64,000 nt of DNA from Rhodoferax sp. TH121 (GTDB lineage: Bacteria; Pseudomonadota; Gammaproteobacteria; Burkholderiales; Burkholderiaceae_C), in the NCBI RefSeq assembly GCF_002251855.1, contig NZ_NOXW01000013.1, forward strand, positions 1 through 64,000, written 5' to 3'. Of the stretch, positions 8,094-16,156 are shown piece after piece. Numbering within the stretch: the first letter of the stretch is position 1; each line of letters opens with the position of its first letter. The notes under the pieces are model-generated. The model did not search any database, was not told where the DNA came from, and saw only the letters and a list, made by a program, of their open reading frames with translations. The position numbers and the translations under genes were made by a program.

Positions 8094-9799
8094 ACATCGT
8101 CCCCCGCGAGATCCCTCCCCGCTCGGTCTGGGCTCTGGAGCAAGCCGGCATCCACCCCCTGCTGGCCCGCCTGTACGCCGCCCGCGGCGTGAACGGCCCC
8201 GAGGAGCTGGACGACGCCCTCGCCAAACTGTTGCCCCCCAGCGCGCTGCTGGGCGCAGACCGCGCTGCCGCCTTGCTGGCCGAAGCCATCGCCCAAGACA
8301 AAAAGCTCTGCGTGGTGGCCGACTACGACTGCGATGGCGCCACCGCCTGCGCCGTGGCCGTGCGCGGCCTGCGCCTGCTGGGTGCGCGCCATGTGGACTA
8401 CCTGGTGCCCGACCGCGTGGTGGACGGCTATGGGCTGACCGCGCCCATCAGCGAACGCGTGAAAAAGTCCGGCGCCGAGGTGTTGATCACAGTAGACAAC
8501 GGCATTGCCAGCGTGGACGGCGTGGCCCGTGCCAAGGCCCTGGGCCTGCAGGTGCTGGTGACCGACCACCACTTGCCCGCGGCCGTGTTGCCGGACGCCG
8601 ATGTGATCGTCAACCCCAACCAGCCCGGCTGCACGTTTGAGAGCAAGTCCATCGCCGGCGTGGGCGTGATGTTCTACACCCTGCTGGCGCTGCGCTCCGA
8701 GCTGCGCGCGCGCGGCGTCTTTGATGCTGCGACACAGCCAAAGCTCGATGTGTTGCTGCCGCTGGTGGCGCTAGGGACTGTGGCCGACGTTGTGAAGCTC
8801 GATGCGAACAACCGCCGCCTCGTGGCCCAAGGCCTCAAGCGGGTTCGAGCCCTCGCCATGCCTGCGGGACTAGCTAGCCTTTTCGTAGCAGCCGGGCGCA
8901 AAGCCGAGGTGGCCACCACCTTCGACTTTGGCTTCGCCCTGGGCCCGCGCATCAACGCGGCCGGACGGCTTTCTGACATGACGCTGGGCATCGAATGCCT
9001 GCTGACCGACGACCCCGGCCGCGCCGACGAGCTGGCCAAGACGCTGGATGGCATCAACCGCGAGCGTCGCGAGATTGAGGGCGATATGCGCGAGCAGGCG
9101 CTGATGATTGCCGAGAGCCTGTTTGACGAGGGTGATGAGCCCCCGCCCGCCATTTGCGTGTTCGACCCCGACTTCCACGAAGGCGTGGTCGGCATTGTGG
9201 CCAGCCGCATCAAGGACAAACTGCACCGCCCCACGTTTGTGTTTGCCCCTAGCGCGGCCGAGGGCAAGGAACACGAACTCAAGGGCTCAGGCCGCAGCAT
9301 TCCCGGCTTCCACCTGCGCGACGCGCTGGACCTGGTGGCCAAGCGCTACCCGCAGGCCATCTTGCGCTTTGGCGGCCATGCCATGGCCGCAGGCTGCACC
9401 GTGGCGGAGGAGTTTTTCGACGAGTTTGAGAACGGCCTGAATGAGGTCGCCCAGGAATGGCTGGACGCCGCCACGCTGACGCGCCGCCTGGAGACCGATG
9501 GCCCCCTCAACCCCGAGTACCGCCGCGTGGACCTGGTGGACGCGCTGCACAAAGAGGTGTGGGGCCAGGGCTTTGCAGCCCCCACCTTCAGCGAAGAGGT
9601 GGAGGTGGTGTCTCAGCGACTGGTGGGTGAAAAGCACCTTGCCCTCAAACTCAAGCACCAGGGCCAGCCAGTGGACGGCATCTGGTTCGGCCACACCGAG
9701 CCGCTGCCGCCCAAAGTGACCCTGGCCTTCCGGCTTGATGCCGATGAATGGCAAGGTGTGCGGCGCGTTCGCTTTCTGGTCGAAGGCGCTGAGATTTGA
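8090..9799 (+). CDS. recJ: single-stranded-DNA-specific exonuclease RecJ
   Basis: A 569-residue 5'-3' ssDNA exonuclease of the DHH family used in recombination and mismatch repair. Catalytic motifs are in order: motif I VVADYDCDGATACAVA (near residue 75), motif II VDNGIAS, motif III LVTDHHLPA, NPNQPGC, then GTVADVVKL, and DHHA1 motifs (HEGVVGIVASRIKD; KGSGRSIPGFHLRDAL; RFGGHAMAAGCTV). The C terminus carries the OB-fold part. Length is normal. The start overlaps the stop of the preceding gene as ATGA. The frame is open further upstream to 7892 but that part overlaps the RpfE-like gene and is not homologous to RecJ. Confidence 0.97.
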   Translation: MNIVPREIPPRSVWALEQAGIHPLLARLYAARGVNGPEELDDALAKLLPPSALLGADRAAALLAEAIAQDKKLCVVADYDCDGATACAVAVRGLRLLGARHVDYLVPDRVVDGYGLTAPISERVKKSGAEVLITVDNGIASVDGVARAKALGLQVLVTDHHLPAAVLPDADVIVNPNQPGCTFESKSIAGVGVMFYTLLALRSELRARGVFDAATQPKLDVLLPLVALGTVADVVKLDANNRRLVAQGLKRVRALAMPAGLASLFVAAGRKAEVATTFDFGFALGPRINAAGRLSDMTLGIECLLTDDPGRADELAKTLDGINRERREIEGDMREQALMIAESLFDEGDEPPPAICVFDPDFHEGVVGIVASRIKDKLHRPTFVFAPSAAEGKEHELKGSGRSIPGFHLRDALDLVAKRYPQAILRFGGHAMAAGCTVAEEFFDEFENGLNEVAQEWLDAATLTRRLETDGPLNPEYRRVDLVDALHKEVWGQGFAAPTFSEEVEVVSQRLVGEKHLALKLKHQGQPVDGIWFGHTEPLPPKVTLAFRLDADEWQGVRRVRFLVEGAEI

Positions 9800-9800
9800 A

Positions 9801-9860
9801 GGCTTTTAGCCTTTAGCCCTCATAGATATTGCGCAAGCAGCTACAAAAACAATAGCTACT
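9801..9860 (-). repeat. dispersed AGCTGCTYGCGCA-type repeat (intergenic, recJ/pseudogene junction)
   Basis: Read on the minus strand it begins AGCTATTGTTTTTGTAGC, continues through the core TGCTTGCGCAATAT and ends with GAGGGCTAAAGGCT. It fills the gap between recJ and the broken solute-binding gene. Its TAGCTA sequence supplies the final stop codon (TAG, 9856-9858) of that gene. Confidence 0.8.
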
Positions 9861-10629
9861 TTCGCAGCTTGCGTTCTAGGGCGTCCAGCCTGCGACTGCG
9901 CTGCAGCTCGCGGTAGCCCGCATCAAAGGCGTCCATGATGGCTTGGGCGTTGTCCACTTTCTTGGACACCACAAAGTGAATGGGAACCGTCCAGAAGCTC
10001 TTGCTCTGGACCTGCAACTGCGGCGCCTCACCAGGGTCGAGCTTGTTGGCAATCAAGTAGCGCGCCGCCGACTCTTCCAGCGGAAACAGATCGATGCGCT
10101 TGTAGACCAGCTTCTTGAGGTTGTTCACATCGTCCACCGCCTCATCCACCGCCAACACCCCTTAGGCCTGCAGGTCGGCAAACGGCTGGGAGTAAAAGTT
10201 GCCCCGGGTCACGCCCACGCGCCACTGCCCCAGGTCGGAGAGGCTGGCCCAGTCCCGCGACTCGCCTGCCCGCTGCACAAACACCATGCGGTAGCTGTGG
10301 ATCGGGCGGCTGGAGAAGAGCAGCGACTCCTCACGCTCGGCGCTGCGCGCCCAGCCAAAGCTGCCGTCGTAGCGGCCGGACATGACGCCGGCAATGGCCC
10401 GGTTGTTGGGCACCCACTCAACGCTGGAGCGCACGCCCGCGGCCTTGAAGGCCTCCACCACGATCTCTGTGAGCGGCCCGCCACCGGGCTCGGCCTCCAC
10501 CTTGAAGGGCGGGTACTCGCCGATGCCCAGCCGTACCGTCTCTGGCGGAGCCGCATGCGCCCACGGCCATGGCATGGCCAGCGCCAGCATCGCAACGACT
10601 CGCCATGTCCTTCTACGTGGAATGTGCAT
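9856..10629 (-). pseudogene. extracellular solute-binding protein (SBP_bac_3-like), interrupted by an in-frame stop
   Basis: The reading frame encodes a 257-codon family-3-type periplasmic solute-binding protein. It begins MHIPRRRTWRVV with a signal peptide ending AHAA, then VRLGIGEYPPFKVEAEPGGGPLTEIVVEAFKA written in family style, and later WRVGVTRGNFY. At 10162-10164 the frame meets TAA, then continues in the same frame without shift (VLAVDEAVDDVNNL, then RIDLFPLEESAARYL) to the stop at 9856. The two halves fit one domain, so this is a single nonsense change, most simply CAA (Gln) to TAA. A truncated product would lack the second lobe. It may be a true pseudogene, a recent mutation or a sequencing error. 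It is divergent from the Nudix gene. Confidence 0.8.
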
Positions 10630-10793
10630 GGGCGCATGGTACGCCGCCAGCCACCGCAAGACCAGTCACCACAGTGCGGCCAAGGTTTCCCAGTTCGTCA
10701 CCGGTGTGTCGTACCTTTGTCATCCGGCTGCCGCACAATGCGGCAACTTGTGGCTCTGCGTACCATGGAGGGCCGCATTCACCGAGGTCGCCC

Positions 10794-11654
10794 CTGAACC
10801 CGCAACGCCCCCTCCCCGCCAGTGCCCAAGTCTTCCATGATGCGCTGGGTCATGCTGGCCGTGCTTGGCTCGCCGAACTGCGCGCTGGCTGCGCCCTGCC
10901 CCCTCCCGCAGGCTGGGTGCCCTGGCGCACGCCGCAGCAGGCCTTAGGCTGGCAACGGCCGGAGCGCGCCGCCCTGCTAATGAATGGGCTGGCCGACTGC
11001 CGACTAGACGGCGACGCGCTGGTATGGGACTGCACCACCGGGAGCAGCGCAGAACGCAGCGCCCAACTGCAGGGCTTTCTGCAAAACTGCCAAGCCCAAG
11101 GCCTGCTGCCGGGCTGGCGCCATGAGGCCTTTGCCTTCTGGTTTGACGGCTGCACCGAGCCCCTGATGGAACAGCCACCGCTGCTGGCCGTGGAACGTGC
11201 AGGTTTCCGCTTTCTGGGGCTGATGAGCCATGCGGTGCATATCAACGGCTTCACGCCCGAAGGCGCCTTGTGGTGCGGACGGCGCAGCGCCCGCAAAGCC
11301 ACCGACCCCGGCATGCTGGACAACGTCACCGCCGGCGGCCTGCCGGCCGGTGAATCCCCGCTGGGCTGTGCCCGGCGCGAGCTGTGGGAGGAAGCCGGCC
11401 TGCACTGGCCCGATGAGGGCCAGGTTCACTCCGCTGGCTGGGTACGCACCCGGCGCGCCGAGCCCGAAGGCTGGCACGATGAGAGCCTGCTGGTGCTCAA
11501 CCTGACGCTGCAGGCCACGCAAGTCCCGCACAACCAGGACGGCGAGGTGCAGGAATTCCTGTGCCTCACAGCGCCCGAAGTGCTACAGCGCCTGCAGGCC
11601 GGTGAATTTACACGGGATGCTGCGACGTCCCTGGCCCAGGGGCTGGCGCTATGA
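10794..11654 (+). CDS. DUF4743/Nudix hydrolase
   Basis: A roughly 286-residue Nudix protein with the DUF4743 N-terminal domain common in betaproteobacteria. The Nudix box (G-x5-E-x7-REUxEExGU) is complete: GGLPAGESPLGCARRELWEE followed by AGL, with LDNVTAG just before. Substrate is unknown; relatives hydrolyse nucleoside diphosphate derivatives or act near thiamine metabolism. The start is uncertain. I place it at the CTG at 10794, which has GAGG six bases upstream; the frame stays open to an ATG at 10569 but that overlaps the opposite-strand gene and is unlikely to be homologous. Its TGA overlaps the next ATG (ATGA), coupling it to the metal transporter gene. Confidence 0.8.
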   Translation: MNPQRPLPASAQVFHDALGHAGRAWLAELRAGCALPPPAGWVPWRTPQQALGWQRPERAALLMNGLADCRLDGDALVWDCTTGSSAERSAQLQGFLQNCQAQGLLPGWRHEAFAFWFDGCTEPLMEQPPLLAVERAGFRFLGLMSHAVHINGFTPEGALWCGRRSARKATDPGMLDNVTAGGLPAGESPLGCARRELWEEAGLHWPDEGQVHSAGWVRTRRAEPEGWHDESLLVLNLTLQATQVPHNQDGEVQEFLCLTAPEVLQRLQAGEFTRDAATSLAQGLAL

Positions 11655-12670
11655 ACGCACCCAACCTCTACGGTGCCGACAGCGCCGGCCTGATCTGCGG
11701 CTTCCTTTTCGGGGCTGATGGCCAAGCCAGCCCGCTGGATACGCCCGACGCCCTGCGCTGGCTGCAGGAACAAGCCAGCCCAGCCACGCCGGAGCCAGGC
11801 TTTGTATGGCTGCACTTCAACCTCTCGCAGGCCGCCACTGGTAAATGGCTGCGTGAGAACCTGCAGCTGTCCGATCTGTTTTACGAATCCCTGCAGGACG
11901 GCTCGCGTTCCACCCGCGTGGAGCTGGATGACGACACCCTGATTGCCGTGGTGAACGATGTGCACTACGACTTTGCGTTTGAGCCCTCGGACATTTCCAC
12001 GCTGTGGCTGTCGGTCGCGCCGCGCCTGGTGGTGAGTGCGCGGCTGCAACCGCTGCGCTCCATCGACCGGCTGCGCGACGCCGTACGCCGCGGCGAGCGC
12101 CTGGCCTCGTCAGTGGCGCTGCTGGTGCACCTGATGCAGGACCAGGGTGATGTGCTGATCAACATCGTGCGCAATACCACGGCGCGCGTGGACGACATCG
12201 AGGACAAGCTGCTGGCCGGCCGGCTAGAAACCAAGCGCGCCGATCTCGGGGCACTGCGCCGCCTGCTGGTGCGCCTGCAGCGTCTGCTGGCGCCCGAACC
12301 TGCCGCCCTGTTCCGCCTGCTGCGCAAGCCGCCGGACTGGGTGGGTGAAGACGACCTGCAGGACTTGCGCCAATCTACCGAAGAATTCAACGTGGCGCTG
12401 AGCGACATGGCGGCGCTGCAGGAACGCATCAAGCTCCTGCAGGAAGAGATAGCCGCACGCGTAGCCGAGGCCAACAACCGCAGCCTGTTCGTGCTGACCA
12501 TCGTGACCGTGCTGGCCCTGCCCATCAACATCATTGCCGGTCTGCTGGGCATGAATGTGGGCGGCATCCCGCTGGCGGACCACCCGCATGGCTTCTGGGT
12601 GGTGGTCGCGCTCATCGTCAGCATCACGGCCATCGCAGGCTGGATCGCGCTGCGCCGCCCGCGCGACTGA
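11651..12670 (+). CDS. ZntB/CorA-family metal ion transporter
   Basis: A 339-residue membrane transporter of the CorA superfamily. A long cytoplasmic domain (WLHFNLSQ, then IAVVNDVHYDF, a helical stretch with coiled-coil character around residues 190-265) precedes two C-terminal membrane segments (LFVLTIVTVLALPINIIAG and FWVVVALIVSITAIAGWIAL). The signature loop after the first helix reads GMNVGGIPL, the ZntB-type form, rather than the YGMNF motif of Mg2+ CorA. ZntB proteins move Zn2+ or other divalent cations, probably with protons. Translationally coupled to the Nudix gene. ZntB is favoured over CorA, but direction and substrate need testing. Confidence 0.85.
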   Translation: MNAPNLYGADSAGLICGFLFGADGQASPLDTPDALRWLQEQASPATPEPGFVWLHFNLSQAATGKWLRENLQLSDLFYESLQDGSRSTRVELDDDTLIAVVNDVHYDFAFEPSDISTLWLSVAPRLVVSARLQPLRSIDRLRDAVRRGERLASSVALLVHLMQDQGDVLINIVRNTTARVDDIEDKLLAGRLETKRADLGALRRLLVRLQRLLAPEPAALFRLLRKPPDWVGEDDLQDLRQSTEEFNVALSDMAALQERIKLLQEEIAARVAEANNRSLFVLTIVTVLALPINIIAGLLGMNVGGIPLADHPHGFWVVVALIVSITAIAGWIALRRPRD

Positions 12671-12671
12671 T

Positions 12672-12737
12672 TTCTGATATTTTTAGCCATAGCCCTCGTT
12701 GATAGTGTGCGAGCAGCTATCAATACAATAGCAAACC
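12672..12737 (-). repeat. dispersed AGCTGCTYGCGCA-type repeat (intergenic)
   Basis: On the minus strand it reads GCTATTGTATTGATAGCTGC through TCGCACACTATCAACGAGGG to GCTATGGCTAAAAA. It fills the gap between the ZntB-like gene and the SDR gene and ends one base before the SDR start codon, so it also forms that gene's leader; no clear Shine-Dalgarno sequence is left there. Confidence 0.8.
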
Positions 12738-12738
12738 T

Positions 12739-13491
12739 ATGCAACATCTCACCATCCTCACCGGCGCTTCGCGCGGCATGGGCCTGGCCATGGCAGAACA
12801 GCTGCTGGCCCCCGATGCGCTCTTGCTCTGCATCTCGCGCCGCACCAATGCCGCCCTGGCCGAGCAGGCACAGCGCGTAGGCGCCACACTGCTGCAATGG
12901 CCCTTGGACCTGAGCGACGGCGCCAGCGCCGCGGCACGAATGCGCGAGTGGCTAGCGCAGCAAACCTCGGCCGCCTTGGCCAGCGCCACCCTCATCAACA
13001 ACGCTGGCGTGATTCCCGCGCTGGTGCCCCTCTCCGAATCCGACCCTGCAGCCTTGGCCCAGGCCCTGCGCGTCGGGCTGGAAGCCCCCATGCAACTCAC
13101 CGCGGCCTTTCTGGGCGCCACACGCGCCTGGACGGTGCCGCGCAAGGTACTCAATATTTCCTCCGGCCTCGGCCGGCGCGCCATGGCCTCGCAGTCCGCG
13201 TACTGCGCGGCCAAGGCTGGCATGGACCACTTCACGCGCTGCGTGGCACTGGACGAGGCGCTGCTGGCCAACGGGGCCAAGGTGTGTTCGCTGGCGCCGG
13301 GGGTGATTGATACCGACATGCAGCTGCAGTTGCGCAGTGCCGATTCGGCGCGATTTCCGGACATGGGGAGCTTTGCGGGGCTGCATGCGCAGGGGCAGCT
13401 GACCAGTCCTGGGGATGCGGCGCGTCGGGTGTTGGCTTACCTGGCGCGGGAGGATTTTGGGTCGCAGCCAGTGGGGGATGTGCGGGGCTAG
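12739..13491 (+). CDS. short-chain dehydrogenase/reductase (SDR)
   Basis: A 250-residue classical SDR. The NAD(P)-binding motif TGASRGMG is at residues 8-15, the NNAG motif follows (LINNAGVIPAL), and the catalytic Ser-Tyr-Lys set is ISSGLGR, then SAYCAAKAG. GVIDTDMQLQLR after the active site is also typical. The sequence leans toward the sepiapterin-reductase/benzil-reductase-like branch, NADPH-dependent carbonyl reductases, but the substrate is unknown. The ribosome site is poor because a dispersed repeat abuts the start. Downstream is the 375-bp foldback element. Confidence 0.88.
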   Translation: MQHLTILTGASRGMGLAMAEQLLAPDALLLCISRRTNAALAEQAQRVGATLLQWPLDLSDGASAAARMREWLAQQTSAALASATLINNAGVIPALVPLSESDPAALAQALRVGLEAPMQLTAAFLGATRAWTVPRKVLNISSGLGRRAMASQSAYCAAKAGMDHFTRCVALDEALLANGAKVCSLAPGVIDTDMQLQLRSADSARFPDMGSFAGLHAQGQLTSPGDAARRVLAYLAREDFGSQPVGDVRG

Positions 13492-13496
13492 GCTTC

Positions 13497-13871
13497 TTTT
13501 TTAACACCCACTCCCCCCAGCCCCCTCGCCCCGTCGGCGAGGGGGAGCCTTTAACAGCCGATTTGGCTGCTGTGCTCCGAATACGCCCTTACCAGGGAAC
13601 AGTTACCAACGTATGGGTTCGCCACGGCCCATGCCTGCGGTTGTGGCAAATACAAACGCCCTAGCGCGGAGCCACTGGCGGGCGCAGCCGCCAGCGTTGG
13701 CAGACCGACATCTCCGAGGCATCCACAACCGCAGGCGCAGGCCGTGGTGTGAAACAACGGTGGCAACTTCACCCCAGTAGCCGCGCAGCCGGAGTGACGC
13801 AACAAGATATGGCTGTTAAAAGCTCCCCTCGCCGACGGGGCGAGGGGCTGGGGGAGTGGGTGTTAAAAAAA
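13497..13871. repeat. 375-bp foldback (MITE-like) element, copy A
   Basis: The stretch from the SDR stop to the ppk2 stop holds no convincing gene. It is a symmetric element. Its ends are inverted repeats of about 60 bp (13497-13558 and 13811-13871), each bounded by a T- or A-run next to AACACCCACTCC or its complement. Each arm has its own 9-10-bp hairpin, CCCCTCGCC / GGCGAGGGG with loop CCGTC. A second inverted pair lies inside (CGGTTGTGG-type arms around 13633 and 13725). Its reverse complement aligns along the whole length with copy B at 54547-54922. The hairpin plus T-run at both ends suggests it works as a bidirectional terminator between the converging SDR and ppk2 genes. No transposase is encoded. 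Confidence 0.85.
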
Positions 13872-13903
13872 GCGGTGCAGGCCTGAAATAACCAAAAAAG
13901 AAC

Positions 13904-14869
13904 TTAGTAAACCTCAGGCACCATGATGTCCAAAGGCACCGGCCGCCGCTCATAGTCCTCATGCCGCACCCGCTGCGGCAACGTCACCGGCGGATGCTCC
14001 GTCTCTTCATACGGCATCTGCTGCAACAAGTGGTGAATGCAATTGAGGCGCGCCTTCTTCTTGTCCACCGCCTGCACCACCCACCACGGCGCCTCAGGGA
14101 TGTGGGTGCGTTCCAGCATCACCTCCTTGGCACGCGTGTAGTCCTCCCAGCGGCTGCGCGATTCCAGGTCCATGGGGCTGAGCTTCCATTGCTTGAGCGG
14201 GTCGTGGATGCGGCCCAGAAAGCGGCTGTGCTGCTCTTCGTCGGAGATGGAGAACCAGTACTTGATGACCTGGATGCCCGAGCGCACCAGCATCTTCTCG
14301 AACTCCGGCACGCTGCGGAAGAACTCTTCGAGCTGGTCGTCAGTGCAAAAGCCCATGACGCGCTCCACACCGGCGCGGTTGTACCAACTGCGGTCAAACA
14401 AGACGATCTCGCCGGCCGCCGGCAAATGGCTCACGTAGCGCTGGAAGTACCATTGCGTGCGCTCGCGGTCGTTGGGGGCGGGCAGCGCTGCCACGCGGCA
14501 AACACGCGGGTTCAGGCGCTGGGTGATGCGCTTGATGGCGCCGCCCTTGCCGGCTGCGTCACGCCCTTCAAAGATCACCACCACCTTGTGGCCCGTGGCG
14601 ACCACCCAATCCTGCAGCTTGACGAGTTCGCCCTGCATGCGGAACAGTTCCTTGAAGTACAGGCGACGCGCGGCGCGGGCATCGGCATCAGGCGCCTGCC
14701 CACCGGCCAAACGTTCCAGATGTTGGTCGTCCAGCTCCATCTCCAGCTCTTCGTCATAGCTGTCGAGCATGTCGTTCTGGATACGGCGGATCAATTCGTC
14801 TTCGCTGGCGCTCACGGAGAATTCCTCGGTTTGGGTGTGGCTCTCTAGCCTAGGGAAGTGTTGTGACAA
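13904..14869 (-). CDS. ppk2: polyphosphate kinase 2 (PPK2)
   Basis: A 321-residue PPK2, which transfers phosphate between polyphosphate and nucleotides (class I enzymes mainly NDP to NTP). Walker A is FEGRDAAGKGGAIKR, followed by the conserved RVAALPAPNDRERTQWYFQR block, the Walker B-type LFDRSWYNRAGVERVMGFC, and the lid segment QVIKYWFSISDEEQHSRF. LSPMDLESRSRWEDYTRAK is also diagnostic. An acidic N-terminal extension of about 60 residues precedes the domain. Length fits the class I one-domain enzymes. It is divergent from bktB with a 78-bp shared promoter region, and its 3' end faces copy A of the foldback element. Confidence 0.95.
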   Translation of the reverse strand: MSQHFPRLESHTQTEEFSVSASEDELIRRIQNDMLDSYDEELEMELDDQHLERLAGGQAPDADARAARRLYFKELFRMQGELVKLQDWVVATGHKVVVIFEGRDAAGKGGAIKRITQRLNPRVCRVAALPAPNDRERTQWYFQRYVSHLPAAGEIVLFDRSWYNRAGVERVMGFCTDDQLEEFFRSVPEFEKMLVRSGIQVIKYWFSISDEEQHSRFLGRIHDPLKQWKLSPMDLESRSRWEDYTRAKEVMLERTHIPEAPWWVVQAVDKKKARLNCIHHLLQQMPYEETEHPPVTLPQRVRHEDYERRPVPLDIMVPEVY

Positions 14870-14947
14870 ATTGATGAAGAATGGGTGACATCCGGCCGCC
14901 GTAAGATGGCCGCATTCCCCGTTTCAACCATTTGCAGGAGTATTTCC

Positions 14948-16135
14948 ATGAGCCGTGAAGTCGTCGTCGTCAGCGCAGTGCGCACCGCCATTGGCACCTT
15001 TGGCGGCAGCCTCAAGGACATCCCCCCTACCGAACTGGCAGCGCAGGTAGTGCGTGAATCGCTGTCACGGGCCAGCGTGGATGGCAAGGATGTGGGCCAT
15101 GTGGTCTTCGGTCACGTGGTCAACACCGAACCGAAAGACATGTATCTGAGCCGCGTGGCGGCCATCAATGGCGGTTGCTCCGAAGGTACACCGGCCTACA
15201 ACGTGAACCGCCTGTGCGGCTCGGGCCTGCAGGCCATCGTCAACGCCGCGCAGACCATCGCCCTGGGCGATGCCGACATTGCCATTGGCGGCGGTGCCGA
15301 GAACATGAGCCGCGCGCCCTTTGCCAGCCTCAACATGCGCTGGGGCGCACGCATGGGCGACACCAAGATGGTGGACATGATGATTGGTGCGCTGCACGAC
15401 CCCTTCCACACCATCCACATGGGCGTGACGGCCGAGAACATCGCCGCCAAGTGGGGCATCAGCCGCGAAGAGCAGGACGCGATTGCCGTGGAAAGCCACA
15501 ACCGCGCACAAAAGGCCACTGAAGCAGGCTACTTCAAGAGCCAGATCCTGCCCATCATGCTCAAGAGCAAAAAAGGCGATGTGGCCTACGCCACCGACGA
15601 GCATTTCCGTGCCAACGCCAGCCTGGCCGATATGGCCAAGCTCAAGCCCGCCTTCCTGAAGGAAAACGGCACGGTGACCGCCGGTAACGCATCCGGCATC
15701 AATGACGCGGCCGCGGCCGTGGTGCTGATGGATGCAGCCACCGCCAAGGCGCGTGGCCTGCAGCCCTTGGCGCGCCTGGTCGCCTACGCCCACGCAGGCG
15801 TGGACCCCAAGTACATGGGCATTGGCCCGGTGCCCGCCACGCAAGCTGCGCTGAAGAAGGCGGGCCTGACGGTGCAGGACCTGGATGTGATCGAAGCCAA
15901 CGAGGCCTTTGCCGCGCAGGCCTGCGCCGTCACGCGCGACCTGGGTCTGGACCCGGCCAAGGTCAACCCCAATGGCTCTGGCATCTCGCTGGGCCACCCT
16001 ATCGGTGCGACGGGCGCGCTGATTACCGTGAAGGCGCTCTACGAGCTGGAGCGCATCAACGGCCGCTACGCGCTGGTGACCATGTGCATTGGCGGCGGCC
16101 AGGGCATCGCCGCCATTTTTGAGCGCGCACGTTAA
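14948..16135 (+). CDS. bktB: beta-ketothiolase BktB
   Basis: A 395-residue thiolase that condenses acyl-CoA with acetyl-CoA or cleaves beta-ketoacyl-CoA. The start at 14948 has a strong AGGAG. The sequence follows the known Ralstonia BktB almost motif by motif: SREVVVVSAVRTAIGTFGGS, NRLCGSGLQAIV with the nucleophilic Cys near residue 90, GGGAENMSRAP, RWGARMGDTKMVDMM, NEAFAAQACAV with the His-loop region, NPNGSGISLGHPIGATGA and CIGGGQGIAAIFE with the second catalytic Cys. In relatives BktB provides 3-ketovaleryl-CoA and longer units for polyhydroxyalkanoate; here no pha genes adjoin it, so it may serve fatty acid or branched-chain catabolism instead. Confidence 0.95.
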   Translation: MSREVVVVSAVRTAIGTFGGSLKDIPPTELAAQVVRESLSRASVDGKDVGHVVFGHVVNTEPKDMYLSRVAAINGGCSEGTPAYNVNRLCGSGLQAIVNAAQTIALGDADIAIGGGAENMSRAPFASLNMRWGARMGDTKMVDMMIGALHDPFHTIHMGVTAENIAAKWGISREEQDAIAVESHNRAQKATEAGYFKSQILPIMLKSKKGDVAYATDEHFRANASLADMAKLKPAFLKENGTVTAGNASGINDAAAAVVLMDAATAKARGLQPLARLVAYAHAGVDPKYMGIGPVPATQAALKKAGLTVQDLDVIEANEAFAAQACAVTRDLGLDPAKVNPNGSGISLGHPIGATGALITVKALYELERINGRYALVTMCIGGGQGIAAIFERAR

Positions 16136-16156
16136 AGCGGCGCGCCGTGGGCCTGG

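Noticed and set aside
8866..8896. partial match to the dispersed repeat inside recJ
   Set aside because: The core has several changes (TAGCAGCCGGGCGCA) and the amino acids fit RecJ normally, so it may be chance.
10569..10793. upstream extension of the Nudix frame
   Set aside because: It overlaps the start of the opposite-strand binding-protein gene, lacks a ribosome site at its ATGs and shows no DUF4743 sequence.
13551..13805. 84-codon frame inside foldback copy A, with a similar peptide in copy B (CGCGCLGDV / CGCGYLGDV)
   Set aside because: The similarity follows from DNA identity between copies; the frame is not open over a comparable length with the same ends in copy B, and no ribosome site or domain is seen.
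15065..15997. 310-codon minus-strand frame antisense to bktB
   Set aside because: Shadow of the thiolase; no family features.
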